This document shows positions 26,451 to 35,048 of a stretch of 64,000 nucleotides of DNA, piece by piece. The stretch spans positions 434,001 to 498,000 of the forward strand of contig JAJTBS010000002.1 in the NCBI GenBank assembly GCA_021286765.1. Reading direction: 5' to 3'. The notes beneath the pieces are model-generated. The model did not search any database. It saw only the letters and a list, made by a program, of their open reading frames with translations, and was not told the origin of the DNA. Position numbers and translations under genes: made by a program. This DNA is from Holophagaceae bacterium (GTDB taxonomy: Bacteria; Acidobacteriota; Holophagae; Holophagales; Holophagaceae). How positions within the stretch are numbered: position 1 is the stretch's first letter; each line of letters begins with the position of its first letter.

Positions 26451-27385
26451 CGCGCAAGGCCCCGTCGAAGAAGCAGCCCCCGAGCATGGAGACCCTTCCC
26501 GGGCTGCCCGAGGTCCCAACGGTGGTGCGCACCAAGAGCGAGGTGGATGCCCTGGCGGCCCCGGCCGAGTGGGCCCTGGTGGCCTATGCGGGCGCAGCCC
26601 TGGGCCGGGTGTTCCCGTTGGCCGCCGGCCAGGTGATCGTGGGACGGTCACCCGATTCGGGCTTGCCCCTCCTCGATGGCGAGGTGAGCCGCCAGCATGC
26701 GCGGTTCCAGATCGACGAGGGGCGGGTCCAGGTCGAGGACCTGGATTCCACCAATGGCACGCGGGTGAACGGGAACCTGGTGCGCGGGCTTGCAGAGCTG
26801 CGTCCCGGTGATCGCATCGCCATCGGCGGCCACGTCCTGAAGCTGGTGTTCCTCGATCCGCTGGAGCGGGCCTTCCACGAAACCCTTCTCGACCTCAGCA
26901 CCAAGGATCCGCTCACGGGGCTGGCCAACCGGGGCAGCGCCCTGGCCGAGTTGCAGAACCGCTTCGGGCTGAGCCAGCGCTACGGCCGCCCCCTCTCGGT
27001 GGTGGTTTGCGACCTGGACCACTTCAAGCAGGTGAACGACACCTATGGCCATGGCGCCGGCGATTTCGTGCTGCACACCTTCGGCGAGCGCCTCATCGCC
27101 ACCTTGCGCGAGGCCGACCTGGCCGGCCGCATCGGCGGGGAGGAGTTCCTCATGGTGCTGCCGGAGACGGACCTGGCGGGGGCCCATCCCTTTGCCGAGC
27201 GGTTGCGGAAGGCCATCGCGGCCACCCCGATCCCGCTGGCCTCGGGCGCGCTGAGCGTCACCTGCAGTCTGGGCATCGCCGAGCGCACCGGAGATGATCT
27301 CAACGCCGGCCAGCTGCTGGCCCGGGCGGACGCGGCCCTCTACCGGGCCAAGGGCGGGGGCCGCAACCAGGTCTGCGAAGGCTAG
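26447..27385 (+). CDS. FHA-GGDEF diguanylate cyclase (first copy)
   Basis: The 312-aa product joins an FHA domain (about 45-145; VGRSPDSGLPLLDGEVSRQH and STNGTRVNG) to a GGDEF domain (about 150-310). FHA domains bind phosphothreonine; GGDEF domains make cyclic di-GMP from two GTP. The active-site loop is GGEEF, and an inhibitory RxxD (READ) lies exactly five residues before it, so product inhibition is likely. DLDHFKQVNDTYGH, the metal- and GTP-binding segment, is intact. It has no membrane segment. GTG 26447 overlaps the previous stop. The Ser/Thr kinase two genes on could create the phosphothreonine ligand. Confidence 0.88.
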   Translation: MTRKAPSKKQPPSMETLPGLPEVPTVVRTKSEVDALAAPAEWALVAYAGAALGRVFPLAAGQVIVGRSPDSGLPLLDGEVSRQHARFQIDEGRVQVEDLDSTNGTRVNGNLVRGLAELRPGDRIAIGGHVLKLVFLDPLERAFHETLLDLSTKDPLTGLANRGSALAELQNRFGLSQRYGRPLSVVVCDLDHFKQVNDTYGHGAGDFVLHTFGERLIATLREADLAGRIGGEEFLMVLPETDLAGAHPFAERLRKAIAATPIPLASGALSVTCSLGIAERTGDDLNAGQLLARADAALYRAKGGGRNQVCEG

Positions 27386-27415
27386 GCGTCGGCGTTCTCA
27401 GCTAGACTTTTCCAG

Positions 27416-28348
27416 ATGCCCCTCGAACCTACGCCTCCCGACCTTCCCCCCTGGGATCCAGCCACCGTGCAGGAGTACGCGGAACTCCTGGGCGAGCTTG
27501 ATACGCGCGAGTGGGTGCTTATCCGCTATGTGGGCCAGCCCATGGGCGAGTTCATTCCCCTGCCGCTGGAAGGCCTGAGCATCGGCCGGGCGCCGGAGAA
27601 CGGGCTCTGCCTGCCCGAACCCGAGGTGAGCCGCCGCCATGCCCGGTTGAGCATCGCGGCGGATCTGGAGGCCGTGGAGCTGCGCGACCTGGGCTCCACC
27701 AATGGCGTCTTCATCAACGGCAAGCGGGTCTACGCCAACCCTGGTCCTCTGAAGCTGAAGGCCGAGGACGTGGTGCGCGTCGGAGGGCATGCCTTCAAGC
27801 TCAAGCACATGGATGCGCTCGAGCGCCGCTACCACCAGGACATGGTGGCCCGCACCACCCTGGACCCGCTGACGGGCGTGGGCAACCGGGCCACGGTCCT
27901 GCACCAGCTGGAGTCGCACTTCGACCTGGCACGCCGCCACCGCCGGCCCCTTTCCGTGATCCTCGCGGACCTGGACTGGTTCAAGCAGGTCAATGACACG
28001 CATGGCCACCGCACGGGCGATCGCGCCCTGGAATCCTTCGGGGCCCTGCTCCACCTGCGCCTCCGGGGCTCGGATCCCGTGGGCCGGCTGGGCGGGGACG
28101 AGTTCCTCATCGTGCTGCCCGAGACCTCGGTGATGATGGCGCTCCAGGCCGCGGAGGGGCTGCGCCGCGCGCTCGCGGAACATCCTCTGGAGCTGGAGGG
28201 TGGCCAGGGTCTGCGGCTCACCTGCAGCCTAGGCGTGGCTGAGCTCAAGGATGGGGATTCGGACGGCGGCGCCCTGCTGGCCCGGGCCGATGCGGCCCTC
28301 TACGGCGCCAAGGCCGGAGGACGCGACCGGGCCTATCCGGCACCATGA
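27416..28348 (+). CDS. FHA-GGDEF diguanylate cyclase (second copy)
   Basis: The 310-aa product repeats the layout of the gene before it: FHA at about 45-140 (IGRAPENGLCLPEPEVSRRH, STNGVFING) and GGDEF at about 150-305. The active site is a canonical GGDEF, again with an RxxD inhibitory site (RGSD) five residues upstream, and DLDWFKQVNDTHGH is intact. The two copies clearly arose by tandem duplication but are well diverged. ATG 27416 follows the first copy after 30 bases, and the kinase gene overlaps its stop by ATGA. Both copies look catalytically competent, so they may respond to different phosphorylated partners. Confidence 0.88.
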   Translation: MPLEPTPPDLPPWDPATVQEYAELLGELDTREWVLIRYVGQPMGEFIPLPLEGLSIGRAPENGLCLPEPEVSRRHARLSIAADLEAVELRDLGSTNGVFINGKRVYANPGPLKLKAEDVVRVGGHAFKLKHMDALERRYHQDMVARTTLDPLTGVGNRATVLHQLESHFDLARRHRRPLSVILADLDWFKQVNDTHGHRTGDRALESFGALLHLRLRGSDPVGRLGGDEFLIVLPETSVMMALQAAEGLRRALAEHPLELEGGQGLRLTCSLGVAELKDGDSDGGALLARADAALYGAKAGGRDRAYPAP

Positions 28349-29763
28349 GCGGCCTGCGGCCCCCGGCGCAGATCGGCAGCGTGCGCCTCCTGGAGCCCCT
28401 GGGCGAAGGGGGCATGGCCCTGGTGTACCGGGGCGAGGACCGGTTCCGCCCGGGTGTGCCCAGTGCGGTGAAGCTGCTGCGCCCCGAGGTCCACCGCGAC
28501 CAGGATCTGGTCCGCCGCTTTTTGCGCGAGGGGGAAGTGCTCACGCGCCTGTCGCACCCCAGCCTGGTCGAGATCTTCGCCTTTGGCACCAGCGGCGCCT
28601 GGCCCTACCTGATCATGGAGCTTCTCCCCGGCGGCAGCCTCAAGGCCTGCCGCGGCGAGGCCCCGGCCGCCCTCGTGCGCCGCCTGATCCCCGTCTGCGG
28701 CGCCCTGGGCGTGGCCCACGCGGCGGGTGTGGTGCACCGGGACCTCAAGCCCTCCAACATGCTCTTCGCGGCGGACGGGCAGCTCAAGGTCACCGACTTC
28801 GGCGTGTGCTACTGGGAAGGCGAGGAGGGCCGCACCCGCGCCACCCGCAGCCAGATGGTGGTGGGCACGCTGGGCTACATGGCCCCGGAGCAGCACGGCG
28901 ATCCCCGCCGGGTGGACGGCCGCTGTGATGTCTACGCCCTGGGGGCGATCCTCTTCGAGTTCATGACCGGGCAGGCCTATGCCCAGGTGCAGCTGCCCCC
29001 GGCGGCCGTGCGGCCCGGCTTCCCGCCCCGGATGGCGGGGCTCGTGATGCGTGCCTTGCAGCCCGACCCCGCGAGGCGCCTGCCCGACATGGCAAGCTTG
29101 GGTCGAGAGCTGGCCGAGTGGCTGGAGAGCGCCGAGGCCGCAGGCTGGGGTGAGGAGCCCCTGCCGGGCTACTCGGCCCGGGACCGGGAGCTGGCCACCG
29201 TGGCGGGGCCGCGGCGGGACGAGGGCCCCGAGGTCCGGCTGGCGCCCTATTTGGATGCCCTGGCCACGGGCCCCGTGGGTGCCCGGCGGGCCGCCGCCGA
29301 TGGCCTGGTGGCGGCCGCCCGCGACGCAGATGGCCAATGGCTCATCGACGCCCTGGCCCGCTCACCCGAAGGTGCCCGCTTCGCCTTGGCCAGGGCTTTG
29401 GGCAAGGTGGGTGGCATCGAGGCGCTGCAATCCCTGCTGGCCCTGCTGGCCGATCCCTTCGCCCAGCGGGAGGCCGCCGAGGCCGCCGCCACGGTCGCTT
29501 CCCGCACGGGACAGGTGGAGGTCGCCCTCAACGTCCTCCGGGAGCCTGGCCTGGGGAATCCTTGGCGCTGGCCGGCCCGGGCCGGTCTGGGTGATGAGGC
29601 CTGGGTGCAGGCCCTGCTGGCTGGATGGCCGCGCCTGACCCCGCCCTTCCGGCTCCAGGCCCTGGAGGCCGGCCGCCACCTGCCCGACGCGCTGCGGGCC
29701 CGCCTGAAGGCCGCCACGGCCGATGCCGCAGGCCAGGCCCGGGCCTCCTGGGAGGCACTCTAG
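28345..29763 (+). CDS. Ser/Thr protein kinase with C-terminal helical-repeat region
   Basis: The 472-aa product is a Hanks-type kinase (residues 10-270). The glycine loop LGEGGMALVYRG is at 19-30, with Lys43, catalytic Asp133 in HRDLKPSN, Asp151 in DFG, and GTLGYMAPEQ in the activation segment. No transmembrane segment is present, so it is cytosolic, unlike many bacterial PASTA kinases. Residues 300-470 are Ala/Leu/Arg-rich helical repeats (LARALGKVGGIEALQSLLAL), like HEAT repeats used for partner binding. The ATG overlaps the stop of the second FHA-GGDEF gene, which suggests that the kinase and the two cyclases form one pathway linking phosphorylation to cyclic di-GMP. Confidence 0.87.
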   Translation: MSGLRPPAQIGSVRLLEPLGEGGMALVYRGEDRFRPGVPSAVKLLRPEVHRDQDLVRRFLREGEVLTRLSHPSLVEIFAFGTSGAWPYLIMELLPGGSLKACRGEAPAALVRRLIPVCGALGVAHAAGVVHRDLKPSNMLFAADGQLKVTDFGVCYWEGEEGRTRATRSQMVVGTLGYMAPEQHGDPRRVDGRCDVYALGAILFEFMTGQAYAQVQLPPAAVRPGFPPRMAGLVMRALQPDPARRLPDMASLGRELAEWLESAEAAGWGEEPLPGYSARDRELATVAGPRRDEGPEVRLAPYLDALATGPVGARRAAADGLVAAARDADGQWLIDALARSPEGARFALARALGKVGGIEALQSLLALLADPFAQREAAEAAATVASRTGQVEVALNVLREPGLGNPWRWPARAGLGDEAWVQALLAGWPRLTPPFRLQALEAGRHLPDALRARLKAATADAAGQARASWEAL

Positions 29764-29811
29764 CCGGAGGCTTTTGCGGGTACCATCGGCGCTTCCCGAC
29801 GAGGTGCCTGG

Positions 29812-30279
29812 ATGGTTCTGCTTCTGCTGCTCATGGCCTTCGTCATCGGGCTGGTGATCCCCGTGCAGTCCGCCGTGAACAACTCGCTGCGGCAGGCGCT
29901 GGGCAGCGGCTCCCCGCTGGCGGCCCTGGTCTCCTTCGCGGTGGGCACCGTGGTCCTGGCCCTCGCTTGCCTGGCCACAGGCCAACCCTTCCACACCCTG
30001 ACGGGCCTGCCGCGCATCGCGTGGTGGGAGTGGCTGGGCGGTGTGCTGGGCGCCTTCTTCGTGTTCGGCTCGACCCTGCTGGCCCCACGCATCGGCATGG
30101 CGGCCATGATCTCGCTCATCGTGGCAGGGCAGGTGGTCTCCTCCCTGCTCTTCGACCGCTTCGGCCTCCTGGGCCTGCCTGTGCGTGACGTCTCCTGGGT
30201 CCGCGTGGCCGGGGCGGCCCTGCTCCTGCTTGGCGCCGTGCTGGTGAATTTCGGAGATCGGTGGCTGGCGAAGGCCTGA
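29812..30279 (+). CDS. DMT-type transporter of the YdcZ (DUF606) family
   Basis: The 155-aa product is an integral membrane protein with about five helices. Its N-terminal helix ends in IPVQSAVNNSLRQALGSGSP, the signature of half-size DMT transporters (DUF606/YdcZ), and the helix AGAALLLLGAVLVNFG closes the protein. Proteins of this size work as dimers. Substrates are not established. GAGG lies eight bases before ATG 29812. It follows the kinase gene by 48 bp and may be read through from it. The neighbour at 30287 converges on it. Confidence 0.8.
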   Translation: MVLLLLLMAFVIGLVIPVQSAVNNSLRQALGSGSPLAALVSFAVGTVVLALACLATGQPFHTLTGLPRIAWWEWLGGVLGAFFVFGSTLLAPRIGMAAMISLIVAGQVVSSLLFDRFGLLGLPVRDVSWVRVAGAALLLLGAVLVNFGDRWLAKA

Positions 30280-30286
30280 TGGCCCG

Positions 30287-30547
30287 TCAACCCTTCTTCG
30301 ACCGCTCCGCCACCTTGTCCAGCGCCTCCCAGATCTGGTGGCAGTCCTCGCAGGAGGATCGCGGCGTGCCACAGGGGAAACCATCCACGCCGACGCCCTG
30401 GCACTTGGGGTTCTGGAAGAAGTAGAGGAGTTCGCCCAGCGCGGCATGGACGCGGTTGCGCAGGGGCTCGTCGGGCAGGGCGCGCAGATCCTGGATGAGC
30501 TTCCATTCGGCGGCGCTGAGTTCGGGACGGTCGATGGACTGGGACAT
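30287..30547 (-). CDS. Small cysteine-containing protein, function unknown
   Basis: The 86-aa product starts MSQSIDRPELSAAEWKLIQD. Its second half holds four cysteines in KCQGVGVDGFPCGT then SSCEDCHQIW, spaced like a metal-binding site or a CxxCH motif. Since no signal peptide is seen, a cytosolic zinc or redox site is more likely than heme. ATG 30547 is preferred to a longer frame up to 30727, whose extra residues have no coding character. It is convergent with the YdcZ-type gene and divergent from the LytS-type kinase gene at 30737. Confidence 0.6.
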   Translation of the reverse strand: MSQSIDRPELSAAEWKLIQDLRALPDEPLRNRVHAALGELLYFFQNPKCQGVGVDGFPCGTPRSSCEDCHQIWEALDKVAERSKKG

Positions 30548-30736
30548 GGACGCTCCGGAAGGGCTGAGTATAGCGGCCTGGGTGGGGCTTGATGCCACCC
30601 TTCGCAGGGGGAAAGCCCCCCAATGACCTGCGTGCGCCAACCTGCGGTCCACCCCTCCAGGATGGGGTTCACCCCAATGCCGTGGTGATTGGCCCCCTTC
30701 GGATCCTAACCTTCCCATTCCTTCCAAGGTCAGGGG

Positions 30737-31858
30737 ATGAGGGTCCGGGTGTACATGAAGAGCGGGTGGTACTGGGCGGCCTGGGTCCTGCTCGGCTTGT
30801 TCATGGCCACCCAGGATCTGGTCGTCTGGGACAAGCCGATCACCTGGGCCGTCCTGGTGGCATTGCTTCTGCTGAACCTGGGGCAGAACCTCGCCTGGGG
30901 CGTTCTATCGCTGGCCACGGTCCAGGTCTGCCTGTGGTTTCCCCTGCACGCCCGCCCCCCTCTGAGGAACTGGCTGGCGCACCTTGGGGCCAGCCTTCTC
31001 ATCGTGCCGGTGGGCATGGCCCTGATCACGGGCATGGCGTTGCTGCACACGCCGCCGAAGGGCCCCCTGTTGGAGGCGGCTCTCCGGTTTGCGCTGTGGT
31101 ACATCTCCTTCGAGTACCTTGTCTGCTACTGGGGCGTGGTCGGCCTCCACGAAGGCCTCCAGATCCTGCGCCAGTACCGCGCGGAGGAGCTGCAGGTCTC
31201 CGTCCTGGAAGCCCGCCTGGCCGAGGCCCGCCTCCAGTCCCTGAAATTGCAGATCAACCCGCATTTTCTCTTCAACGCCCTGAATTCTCTGTCGGCCCTG
31301 CTCCACAGCCACCCGGAGCGGGCAGATCGCATGCTGGTCAAGTTGAGCCACTTTCTCCGGGTATCCCTGAGCCAGCCCCGGGAAGGGCTCATCCCGCTCC
31401 ACCAGGAACTCCAGGTGATGGAGGACTACATCGACCTGGAGCGGGTGCGCTTCGATGAAGGCCTACGGGTGATTTGCCAGATCCCTGAGGCGTGCCGCGA
31501 GGCACTGGTTCCCGCCTTCATCCTTCAACCCTTGCTGGAAAACGCCTTCAAGCATGGTCTTGCCGCTCGCCGGACCGGCGGCATGATCCGCATCCGGGCC
31601 CGCCAGGACGAGGGTTCGATGGTGGTCGAAGTCCAGGACAATGGCGGCGGCTCCCATGCCAGCGAGGTCCCGCCTGGAACCCGCCTGGGCCTGCAGATCA
31701 CCCAAGCCCGGTTGGCGCGCCATTATGGTGGCGCTCAGGCCTTCCAGCTCGACTTCCTGCCGCAGGGCGGGGCTCTCGCCCGGATCCGGCTCCCGTACCA
31801 GGTGGATCCCCCCAGCCTGGTCGAGGCGCACCAGGGATCGGGAGGCACCTGTGGGTGA
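30737..31858 (+). CDS. LytS-type sensor histidine kinase
   Basis: The 373-aa product has four to five hydrophobic helices in residues 10-145, a short coiled coil (about 148-170), and the His_kinase domain of the LytS/YehU class. The phospho-acceptor is His176 in QINPHFLFNALNSL. ATP-site boxes are intact: LLENAFKHG (Asn269) and QDNGGG (301-305). It would autophosphorylate and pass phosphate to the LytTR regulator two genes on. ATG 30737 has AGGGG directly before it; ATG 30755 is an alternative. A second kinase gene starts seven bases before its stop. Confidence 0.87.
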   Translation: MRVRVYMKSGWYWAAWVLLGLFMATQDLVVWDKPITWAVLVALLLLNLGQNLAWGVLSLATVQVCLWFPLHARPPLRNWLAHLGASLLIVPVGMALITGMALLHTPPKGPLLEAALRFALWYISFEYLVCYWGVVGLHEGLQILRQYRAEELQVSVLEARLAEARLQSLKLQINPHFLFNALNSLSALLHSHPERADRMLVKLSHFLRVSLSQPREGLIPLHQELQVMEDYIDLERVRFDEGLRVICQIPEACREALVPAFILQPLLENAFKHGLAARRTGGMIRIRARQDEGSMVVEVQDNGGGSHASEVPPGTRLGLQITQARLARHYGGAQAFQLDFLPQGGALARIRLPYQVDPPSLVEAHQGSGGTCG

Positions 31859-32969
31859 GCTATCCGTCAGCCACACCCGTGGACAGGTGCGGGCGATGGG
31901 GGTCTACCTCGGCAGCTGGACCCTGCTGAGCATCTACATCCTGTCGGTCCAGCTGTTCCTCATGCGGGAGCCGATCTATTCAGACCCCTTCCTGCGCTTC
32001 ACGGGGCTCACCCTGGTGCGGAACTATGGCTGGTCCCTGGTGTCGCTCCTGACCTTGCTCCTGCTTCGCGCTTTTCCGCTCCACCGGGGAGCCTCGGCCT
32101 GGACCTGGGCGGCCCACCTCTCCGGAAGCATGGGCATCACCATGCTCGGCATGGGGATGATGGCGGCCGTCATCCCCCTGTTCTACACACCACGCTTGGC
32201 CTTCCTGCCGAGGACGTGGGCCGTGACCAAGCAGAATTTCCACTTTGCCTACGTGATCTACTACTGGGGCCTCGTGGGCCTCCACGAAGGGATCCAGCTT
32301 TTCCGCCACCTCCGCGAGAAGCGGGAGGTGGCCCTTCGGTTGCGGTCCGAACTGGCCTCAGCCCAGCTGCGCAGCCTGGAGACCCACCTCGGTCCCCACT
32401 TCCTGTTCAATTCCCTGAACACCGTGGCAGCCCTGATCCCCAGCGATCCCAGGGCCGCCGACCAGCTCCTCCTCAAGCTGAGCAACCTCCTCCGCACGGG
32501 GCTGAACCGGTCCGATGACCAATGGGCTTCCCTGCGGGAGGAATTGGATTACCTCGAATCCTACCTCGCCATCGAGCGCCTCCGGCTTGGTGCCCGTCTG
32601 CAGGTGGAGGTCCTCGCTCCGCGGGAGCTATGGAATGCCCAGGTTCCGGCCTTCCTTCTCCAGCCGCTGGTGGAACAGATGGTCTCCCGCTGCGTGACCC
32701 CTCGGAGCAGAGGCGGTCGAGTGGACCTTCGAATCGGATCTGAGGGTGGGTGTCTGCTGGTTAAAGTGGAGTCCGGGGGCTCCTGCGCCGGGGCTGATCC
32801 CTTGGACCATGACGCGATCTTGCCCATGGCGGCCCGTCTCGAGCTGCTCTACGGGACCGAGCAGGGTTTTGCGGCCAGGACCACGCCGGCGGGGGGCATC
32901 CGCTTCCGCATCCACCTTCCCTTGAAGATGAATCCGCCAGCCCTGGCCGCGAATGGGGACTTCCGATGA
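31851..32969 (+). CDS. LytS-type kinase paralogue with a degenerate ATP site
   Basis: The 372-aa product has the same plan as the gene before it: several N-terminal membrane helices up to about residue 145, and the histidine motif GPHFLFNSLNTV with His183. The ATP-binding half is damaged. The N-box reads LVEQMVSRCV where the partner has LLENAFKHGL, and the G1 box reads VESGGSC where the partner has VQDNGGG. It therefore probably cannot bind ATP itself, but could be phosphorylated in trans or act as a sensor in a heterodimer. GTG 31851 is the chosen start, with GGGAGG seven bases upstream; it overlaps the first kinase gene. Its stop overlaps the regulator gene (ATGA). Confidence 0.8.
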   Translation: MGELSVSHTRGQVRAMGVYLGSWTLLSIYILSVQLFLMREPIYSDPFLRFTGLTLVRNYGWSLVSLLTLLLLRAFPLHRGASAWTWAAHLSGSMGITMLGMGMMAAVIPLFYTPRLAFLPRTWAVTKQNFHFAYVIYYWGLVGLHEGIQLFRHLREKREVALRLRSELASAQLRSLETHLGPHFLFNSLNTVAALIPSDPRAADQLLLKLSNLLRTGLNRSDDQWASLREELDYLESYLAIERLRLGARLQVEVLAPRELWNAQVPAFLLQPLVEQMVSRCVTPRSRGGRVDLRIGSEGGCLLVKVESGGSCAGADPLDHDAILPMAARLELLYGTEQGFAARTTPAGGIRFRIHLPLKMNPPALAANGDFR

Positions 32970-33733
32970 CGACGCCCACGCCCCTGCGGGTCCTGATCGC
33001 CGACGACGAAATCCCGGCCCGCCAGAGAATCCGGCAGCTTCTCCAGACCGAGCCGCACCTGGACATCATCGGGGAGGCGGCGGACGGGCTCGAAACGGTG
33101 GACAGGATCAATGCCGACCACCCAGACCTGGTGTTCCTCGACATCGAGATGCCGGAGCTCAACGGGTTCGGAGTGTTGGAGGCGGTGGGAGCGGACCACA
33201 TGCCGGCCACGGTCTTCACCACCGCCTACAACGAGCACGCCATCCATGCCTTTGAGGTCAATGCGCTCGACTATCTGCTCAAGCCCATCGACCCGGAGCG
33301 CATGGCCAAGGCCCTGGACAGGGCCTGGGCCTGGCGACAGACCAACCTTGCGAAGGACTACCAAACCCAGCTGGAGGACCTGATTGCCATGGTCCGGAAT
33401 GAGGGACAGTACCTCCACCGCATCCTGGTGAAGGAGGAAGACCATCACGTCATCCTCAAAGTGAAGGACATCCAGTGGGTGGAAGCGGAGGACAACTATG
33501 TCCGGCTGCATGTGGAGGGGACCTCCCATCTGCTCCGGACTTCCATGTCGAGCCTGCTGGAGAGATTGGACCCCCGCCAGTTCCGCAGGATCCATCGATC
33601 GAGCATCGTGAACCTGGACTGCATCCAGGAGGTCCATCCCTGGTTCAGCGGGGAGCATGTGATGGTGATGCGTGACGGCACCCGGCTGACCATGAGCCGG
33701 ACCTACCGGGACCAGTTCAAGGAACTGCTCTGA
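32966..33733 (+). CDS. LytTR-type response regulator
   Basis: The 255-aa product has a receiver domain (1-120) with acidic pair Asp13-Asp14, phospho-acceptor Asp59 in FLDIEMPE, and a conserved Lys in LLKPIDP. Residues 150-255 form a LytTR DNA-binding domain (KVKDIQWVEAEDNYVRLHV, then RIHRSSIVN). It is the output of the two kinases in front, with which it forms a coupled operon (ATGA overlap). Downstream targets are unknown. The outer-membrane genes starting at 34336 are on the same strand after a 600-bp gap with a terminator, and are possible targets. Confidence 0.9.
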   Translation: MTTPTPLRVLIADDEIPARQRIRQLLQTEPHLDIIGEAADGLETVDRINADHPDLVFLDIEMPELNGFGVLEAVGADHMPATVFTTAYNEHAIHAFEVNALDYLLKPIDPERMAKALDRAWAWRQTNLAKDYQTQLEDLIAMVRNEGQYLHRILVKEEDHHVILKVKDIQWVEAEDNYVRLHVEGTSHLLRTSMSSLLERLDPRQFRRIHRSSIVNLDCIQEVHPWFSGEHVMVMRDGTRLTMSRTYRDQFKELL

Positions 33734-34335
33734 AGCAGATCGGGCTCTAGCCGGGTGCGTTCACCCTCGATCCCGTGCAGGTAGCCCCACGCCCCTTGCC
33801 GTGACCACCCTCGGGAATGATCGTGGGCACGCGCCCATCATCTCCGCTCAGCCGAAGGGCGCCGCTGGCCTCTCGCGAGGTACCGCCGGGAAGCCAGTGC
33901 TGGAAGGCACCAGGGTGAGACCGATCCTGATGTGGAGGCCCGAAGGTCACCGAAACCGCGTCGCATGGGTCATTCCGGCGCCTTCCCACTCGCGGGCTCC
34001 GGCCCGCGAGTTCCTATTCTCCGAGAGTTTCTGGCGGGCGCCGAGGACCTCCGGCTGGCGTGGCATCCAGGGTCGGCTCACCCCATCCACCTTCGGGTTC
34101 CCCACCAGATCCGTGCGGTTCGTCCCACAACGATTGTGAGCGATGCTCCCCAGCCTGAAAGTGATTCCATTCCAGGTTCCGTTCCCGGAATGTCCATCCA
34201 CAAGGTGAATCAGGAATCCAAACGTCCTCGCCGCATTGAACCCAGCTGACACAGCTCCCTGACGCCCCCGGGCGCCGGTGGCGATGGAAGTTCAACAGTC
34301 TCGGCGCGCCCGTGTGCGCGCCCTTGGGAGTCTCT
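33734..34335. other. Intergenic region upstream of outer-membrane genes
   Basis: No convincing gene is found in these 602 bases; open frames here have atypical composition and no ribosome sites. A 9-bp GC hairpin terminator is listed separately. A GC-rich imperfect repeat (CGGCGCGCCCGTGTGCGCGCC) precedes ATG 34336. I recognise no promoter with confidence. Confidence 0.45.
33989..34018 (+). terminator. Probable terminator after the LytS/LytTR operon
   Basis: CTCGCGGGC (33989-33997), loop TCCG, and GCCCGCGAG (34002-34010) form a perfect 9-bp stem followed by TTCCTATT. It lies 256 bases after the regulator stop. Confidence 0.5.
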
Positions 34336-35034
34336 ATGTTCAAACGCATGCATCGCACCGCGGTCCTCATGGCTGCGCTCGTGGCGGGGGGGGCGCTTGC
34401 GGCCCAGGATTCATCGAGCCTAGGCGCCATGAAGATCGGCGTCGGGTCGCTGGGTGGCGACGCGCAGAAGGCGCTCTTCTCCGGAGGAACCTTTTCGTTC
34501 ACGGTCGAAGTGGCCTTCCCCCTGCAGGAGCGTGCCGCTCTCGTGGGAAGCCTCGGCCTGCGCCAGTATTCCGGGGGGAACCAGCTGATCAGCTTCATCC
34601 CCGTGGCCGTCCCCGCCACCGGGGTCAATCCGACGATCTACGAGACTCGGAATCGACGCGCCGAGGCAAGTGCCATCGAAGGCACCGCCCTGTACCGGTT
34701 CGAGCTCCTCCCGAAGGTGTTCTACCTCCAGGGCGGCTTGCGCCTGTCCTCCGCCAAGGTGGCAGAGACCGATACGGGCACTCAGCTGGTCACGAATGGA
34801 AACGCCATCTCGAACACCGGATCGATCAGCAACCCGAACATCCTGGCGGTCAACACCATCGCCGGGAAGGCGGAGAAGAAGGCCTTCGGCGCAGGCCTGG
34901 TGGCGGGGGCGGGGTACCGGTTCCTGAACCGCTACACCGTCGAGATGAACCTGTTCACCACCAAGCTCGAGACGCCCTCCACCGGTTCGAAGAACGGGGT
35001 CGGCGGTGAGTTGGCCTTCGCCTTCCAGTTCTAA
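34336..35034 (+). CDS. Secreted outer-membrane beta-barrel protein
   Basis: The 232-aa product has a signal peptide (MFKRMHRTAVLMAALVAGGA with LAAQ cleavage region). The mature part alternates hydrophobic and polar residues (FSFTVEVAF, AALVGSLGLRQY, GTALYRFELL) and ends in LAFAFQF, a C-terminal Phe typical of barrels inserted by the BAM complex. The size suggests eight to ten strands. ATG 34336 has GGGAG seven bases upstream. The TonB-dependent receptor gene starts 14 bases after its stop, so they are probably cotranscribed. A role in uptake with that receptor is inferred. Confidence 0.7.
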   Translation: MFKRMHRTAVLMAALVAGGALAAQDSSSLGAMKIGVGSLGGDAQKALFSGGTFSFTVEVAFPLQERAALVGSLGLRQYSGGNQLISFIPVAVPATGVNPTIYETRNRRAEASAIEGTALYRFELLPKVFYLQGGLRLSSAKVAETDTGTQLVTNGNAISNTGSISNPNILAVNTIAGKAEKKAFGAGLVAGAGYRFLNRYTVEMNLFTTKLETPSTGSKNGVGGELAFAFQF

Positions 35035-35048
35035 CCCAGGAGCTCTTC

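Noticed and set aside
25590-26651. A 353-codon minus-strand frame
   Set aside because: It is rich in Pro, Arg and Gly. The plus-strand genes here have coupled start and stop codons and are more credible.
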